NCBI RefSeq assembly: GCF_022524485.1 | Contig: NZ_JAKXMK010000002.1 | Span: 310,001 to 374,000 of the forward strand | Direction of reading: 5' to 3' | Length of the DNA stretch: 64,000 nt | DNA from: Pseudonocardia alaniniphila | GTDB taxonomy: Bacteria; Actinomycetota; Actinomycetes; Mycobacteriales; Pseudonocardiaceae | Shown: piece after piece, positions 61,168 through 64,000 of the stretch | Position numbering within the stretch: position 1 is the first letter of the stretch | Layout: every line of letters starts with the position of its first letter | Notes under the pieces: model-generated | What the model saw: the letters and a program-made list of their open reading frames with translations, nothing else | What the model was told of the DNA's origin: nothing | Database searches by the model: none | Translations under genes and position numbers: made by a program

Positions 61168-63948
61168 ATGAGCGATGCGGCCGGTCGACCTGAGGGGGGT
61201 TTCACCGGCCTGGTCGGCCGTGACGCGGAGCTGGACGCCATTCGCTCGTTCCTGTCCGCGGTGGCTGTCGACGGGCGCGCTCTCCTGCTGGTCGGTGACG
61301 AGGGCCTCGGCAAGACGACGTTGCTCGACGTCGCAGCGGAGATGGCGTCGGCGGCGGGCATGCGGGTACTGCGTGCCGCCGGTGTGCAGTTCGAGGCCGA
61401 CGTGAGCTTCTCCGGGCTCCACCAGACGCTGCTCCCGCTCCTCGACGGGCTCGTCCTGATCGACCCCGAGCACCGCGAAGCACTGTCCGTGGCGATGGGG
61501 TCGGGGGACGGCCCGTCCCCGGAGCGGTTCGTGGTGGTCGACGCAACACTCTCGCTGCTGCGCGCGGCGGCCGCTGCACAACCGGTCGTCGTGGTGATCG
61601 ACGACCTGCAGTGGCTCGACCGCGTGAGCGCGTCCGTGCTCGGGTCCGTCGCCCGGCGCCTCGCCGGCAGCCGGATCGGGATCCTGGCCGCCTCGCGACC
61701 GGACGGCGGGGGCTTCATGGAGCTCGCGGGCCTCCCCGCCCTCCGGCTCGACCCGCTCGTCGACGATGCGGCCATCGACCTCGTGGCGCGCCGGTTCCCC
61801 GTGCTGGACCAGCGTCTGCGGCGCAGGGTCCTCAGCGAGGCGCAGGGGAACCCGCTCGCGCTGCTGGAGCTGCCGACGGCACTGGCCGGCACCAGGCGCG
61901 CCTCGGTGCCAGGGCTGCCGTCGTTCCTGCCGCTCACCCGCCGCCTCCAGTCGCTGTTCGGGGCGCGGGTGTCGGATCTTCCGTCGGCCGGCCGCGAGGC
62001 GTTGCTCCTCGCGGCGCTGGACGGAACGGACGATCTCCGGACCCTGCGTGCGGCGGTCGGGCTCCGCGCGGAGGGCGACCCGCTGGTGCACGCCGTACGC
62101 GCCCGGCTGGTGTGGGTCGACGAGCACCGCGGGTATCTGTCGTTCCGGCACCCGCTGATCCGCTCCGCAGTGGTCGAGCTCTCCTCCGACGAGGAGCGCC
62201 GACGCGCCCACCGGACGCTCGCCCTCGTGCTCGCCGACCAGCCGGACCGGCGGACCTGGCATCTGGCCCAGGCGGCGATCGAGCCCGACGAGCACGTGGC
62301 GAGCCTGCTCGAAGAGGTGGCCCACCGGGTATTGCGTCGCGGTGACGGCACCGGCGCCGTGTCGGCGCTGACGCGCGCCGCGGACCTCAGCCCGGCCCGG
62401 CCCGACCGTGCGCGGCGGCTGGCCGAGGCGGCGTTCATCGGTGCCGATCTGCGAGGGGAGTCGGGCAATGCGTCGCAGTGGCTCCTCGACGCGCGCCAGG
62501 CCGACCCGGAGGTCGGCAACTCGTTGCACGCGGCCTCGGCCGCGGCGTTCCTGCTCACCATCGGCGAGAGCGACGTCGACACCGCGCACCGGGTGCTCGC
62601 CGGCGCGATCGAGACCGGGTCCCATCACTACGACGCCCGCGACCCCGCACTGATCGCAGCGTTGCACACCCTCGTGCTCATGACCTGGTTCGGCGATCGG
62701 CCCGAGCTGTGGCGTCCTGTCCACTCCGCGCTCGAACGGCTCACGCCGGAGGTGCCCGAGATCCTGGCTGTGCAGAGCGAGACCATGCCTGACCCGGCGC
62801 GGATGGACATCCGCGTCCTGGACCGGCTGGACATTCTCATCGCAGGCCTCGCCGACGAGCTCGACCCGATCGCCATTTCGCGCATCGGGATCGCCGCGAT
62901 CTCCGCCGACCGTCTGTCGGACTGCCGGGAGGCGTTCTGGCGGGTGGTGCGGCTCGGCCGCGAAGGCAGCTTCTCCCGGCGCTACGCCGGGTGCCTGATG
63001 ATGCTCGGCTACGACTACTTCTCCGTCGGCGAGTGGGAACGGGTCGACGAGCTCGTCGAGGAAGGCCTCATGGCGTGCACGGGCCCGGAGGCCGAGTTCT
63101 TCATGTGGTGCTTCGTCGCCAGCAAGGCGATCCTCGCCGCCGTGCGCGGAGACACCGACACCGCACGGTCCCTGGCGGATCGTGTGACCCGAGTGGCTCC
63201 GCGCGGGGTCTTCAGGGCCCGGGGCATCGCCGAGTACGCGCGTCTGCTCGCCGCGCTCGGTGACGGCGACGCCGAGGCCGCCTACCTCCACGCCACCACG
63301 ATCAGCCCGGCGGGCACCCTCGCGTCCCACGCGCCCATCGCGTTGTGGGTGTGCCTCGACCTCGTGGAGTCCGCGGTCCGCACCGGGCGCCACGACGAGG
63401 CGGCCGCGCACGTGGCCGCCCTTCAGGAGGCCGGTATCGCGAGGATCTCACCCCGGCTCGCCATGCTCTCGGGCGCTGCGGCGGCAACCGTCGCCGACGG
63501 GGACGCAGCGGTCAAGCCGTTCGAGGAGGCACTCGCCGCCGGTGCCGGCCGGTGGCCGTTCGAGGAGGCGCGGGTGCAGCTCCTCTACGGCGAGAGCCGC
63601 AGGCGGGCGCGGGCGACCGTGGAGGCGCAGCCGCTTCTCGAGGCGGCGGCGTGCACCTTCGAACGCCTCGGCGCGCGTCCCTGGGCGGCGCGCGCGAGGA
63701 GGGAGCTGCGCGCGACCGGCTATCACGTGCCGCGCCACCTCGACTCCGATCCGTCGCCGCTCACGCCACAGGAGCGGGAGATCGCGGATCTCGCGGCGTC
63801 GGGGCTGAGCAACAAGCAGATCGCGGCACGGCTCTTCCTCTCCCACCGCACGGTGGGCGCCCACCTGTACCGGATCTACCCCAAGCTCGGCATCAGCTCG
63901 CGCGCCGCGCTGCGTGACGCACTCGACGCGTTGGACGTGGGCACGTGA
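61168..63948 (+). CDS. LAL-type LuxR family regulator with AAA ATPase domain
   Basis: 926 residues. N-terminal AAA/NB domain with Walker A GDEGLGKTT (43-51) and Walker B VVVIDDLQWLD, a long helical TPR-like middle section, and a LuxR helix-turn-helix in the last 63 residues (LTPQEREIADLAASGLSNKQIAARLFLSHRTV). Large ATP-binding LuxR regulators often control secondary metabolism or sugar utilisation. SD GGAGG six bases before ATG. Divergent from the LacI gene with a 280-bp gap in which I see no gene. Target genes unknown; the region downstream is outside the window. Confidence 0.92.
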   Translation: MSDAAGRPEGGFTGLVGRDAELDAIRSFLSAVAVDGRALLLVGDEGLGKTTLLDVAAEMASAAGMRVLRAAGVQFEADVSFSGLHQTLLPLLDGLVLIDPEHREALSVAMGSGDGPSPERFVVVDATLSLLRAAAAAQPVVVVIDDLQWLDRVSASVLGSVARRLAGSRIGILAASRPDGGGFMELAGLPALRLDPLVDDAAIDLVARRFPVLDQRLRRRVLSEAQGNPLALLELPTALAGTRRASVPGLPSFLPLTRRLQSLFGARVSDLPSAGREALLLAALDGTDDLRTLRAAVGLRAEGDPLVHAVRARLVWVDEHRGYLSFRHPLIRSAVVELSSDEERRRAHRTLALVLADQPDRRTWHLAQAAIEPDEHVASLLEEVAHRVLRRGDGTGAVSALTRAADLSPARPDRARRLAEAAFIGADLRGESGNASQWLLDARQADPEVGNSLHAASAAAFLLTIGESDVDTAHRVLAGAIETGSHHYDARDPALIAALHTLVLMTWFGDRPELWRPVHSALERLTPEVPEILAVQSETMPDPARMDIRVLDRLDILIAGLADELDPIAISRIGIAAISADRLSDCREAFWRVVRLGREGSFSRRYAGCLMMLGYDYFSVGEWERVDELVEEGLMACTGPEAEFFMWCFVASKAILAAVRGDTDTARSLADRVTRVAPRGVFRARGIAEYARLLAALGDGDAEAAYLHATTISPAGTLASHAPIALWVCLDLVESAVRTGRHDEAAAHVAALQEAGIARISPRLAMLSGAAAATVADGDAAVKPFEEALAAGAGRWPFEEARVQLLYGESRRRARATVEAQPLLEAAACTFERLGARPWAARARRELRATGYHVPRHLDSDPSPLTPQEREIADLAASGLSNKQIAARLFLSHRTVGAHLYRIYPKLGISSRAALRDALDALDVGT

Positions 63949-63961
63949 CCGGCGCGGCAGC

Positions 63962-64000
63962 TCACGCGCTCGCGGCCGGCTCCGACGCGGCCCATTCGCC
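63962..64000 (-). CDS. Possible C-terminal end of a minus-strand gene (cut by window edge)
   Basis: Twelve open codons followed by TGA on the minus strand (Gly-Glu-Trp-Ala-Ala-Ser-Glu-Pro...), 13 bases past the LuxR gene end. Too short for any family call; it may be chance. Confidence 0.2.
   Translation of the reverse strand, partial: GEWAASEPAASA

Noticed and set aside
60883..63411. Minus-strand open frame of 842 codons opposite the LuxR gene
   Set aside because: No recognisable domain and low-complexity composition; the plus strand has Walker motifs and a LuxR domain.

Overview
The window is very GC-rich, with GTG and TTG starts, ATGA/GTGA stop-start overlaps, Shine-Dalgarno (SD) sequences of the GGAGG type and dense gene packing on both strands. 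Together with an anti-sigma-D (RsdA) homologue, a probable F420-type LLM oxidoreductase, a large LAL/LuxR ATPase regulator and a CebR-like operator system, this points to a chromosomal segment of a soil actinomycete, most likely Pseudonocardiaceae (inference, no database search). I found no rRNA, tRNA, CRISPR array, transposase or phage gene.

Layout. 1-5100: amine/amino-acid utilisation: the end of one flavin amine oxidase, an IclR regulator coupled to an APC permease, a Tat-exported amine oxidase and a RidA-family lipoprotein, closed by a 13-bp hairpin. 5400-11600: mixed degradative genes: an HD-fold (possibly diiron) protein, HxlR, isochorismatase-fold hydrolase, a Rieske oxygenase with a small Cys-rich partner and divergent TetR, a lipid-kinase-like protein, and an AraC/VOC pair. 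11668-17330: a disaccharide phosphorolysis operon: FucP-type transporter, PfkB kinase, HAD-GH65 phosphorylase fusion. 17500-23600: small stress/redox genes, MerR, LLM oxidoreductase, peptide-chain release factor 3 and a secreted propeller-like protein.

23792-38186: an almost complete purine-degradation supercluster. uraD-uraH-uox turn urate into allantoin. After a TetR/GNAT insertion and the divergent PucR regulator, a tightly coupled operon encodes the three xanthine dehydrogenase subunits, an 8-oxoguanine/guanine-type deaminase, a GGCT-like protein related to the AtzF C-terminal domain, allantoinase, allantoicase, hydroxypyruvate isomerase and tartronate semialdehyde reductase. No ureidoglycolate lyase or glyoxylate carboligase is present in the window.

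38312-46756: a serine esterase, then a ROK-regulated ribose-type ABC transporter with a Gfo/Idh/MocA dehydrogenase and a sugar-phosphate-isomerase-like protein. 46822-50795: a GAF/LytS-type kinase, LytTR response regulator, small two-helix membrane protein and sodium/solute symporter, each coupled to the next. 51358-53532: an orphan RsdA-like anti-sigma factor with a very long Ser/Asp/Asn/Gly-rich outer tail. 53633-60886: a CebEFG-BglC-like beta-glucoside system with two tandem binding-protein copies, each behind a LacI palindrome, and its LacI regulator. 61168-63948: a LAL-type LuxR regulator.

Most promising leads: the exported amine oxidase plus RidA lipoprotein pair, the long-tailed orphan RsdA, in-frame tandem repeats at several coupled gene junctions, and the possible 35-codon gene bridging hyi and glxR.
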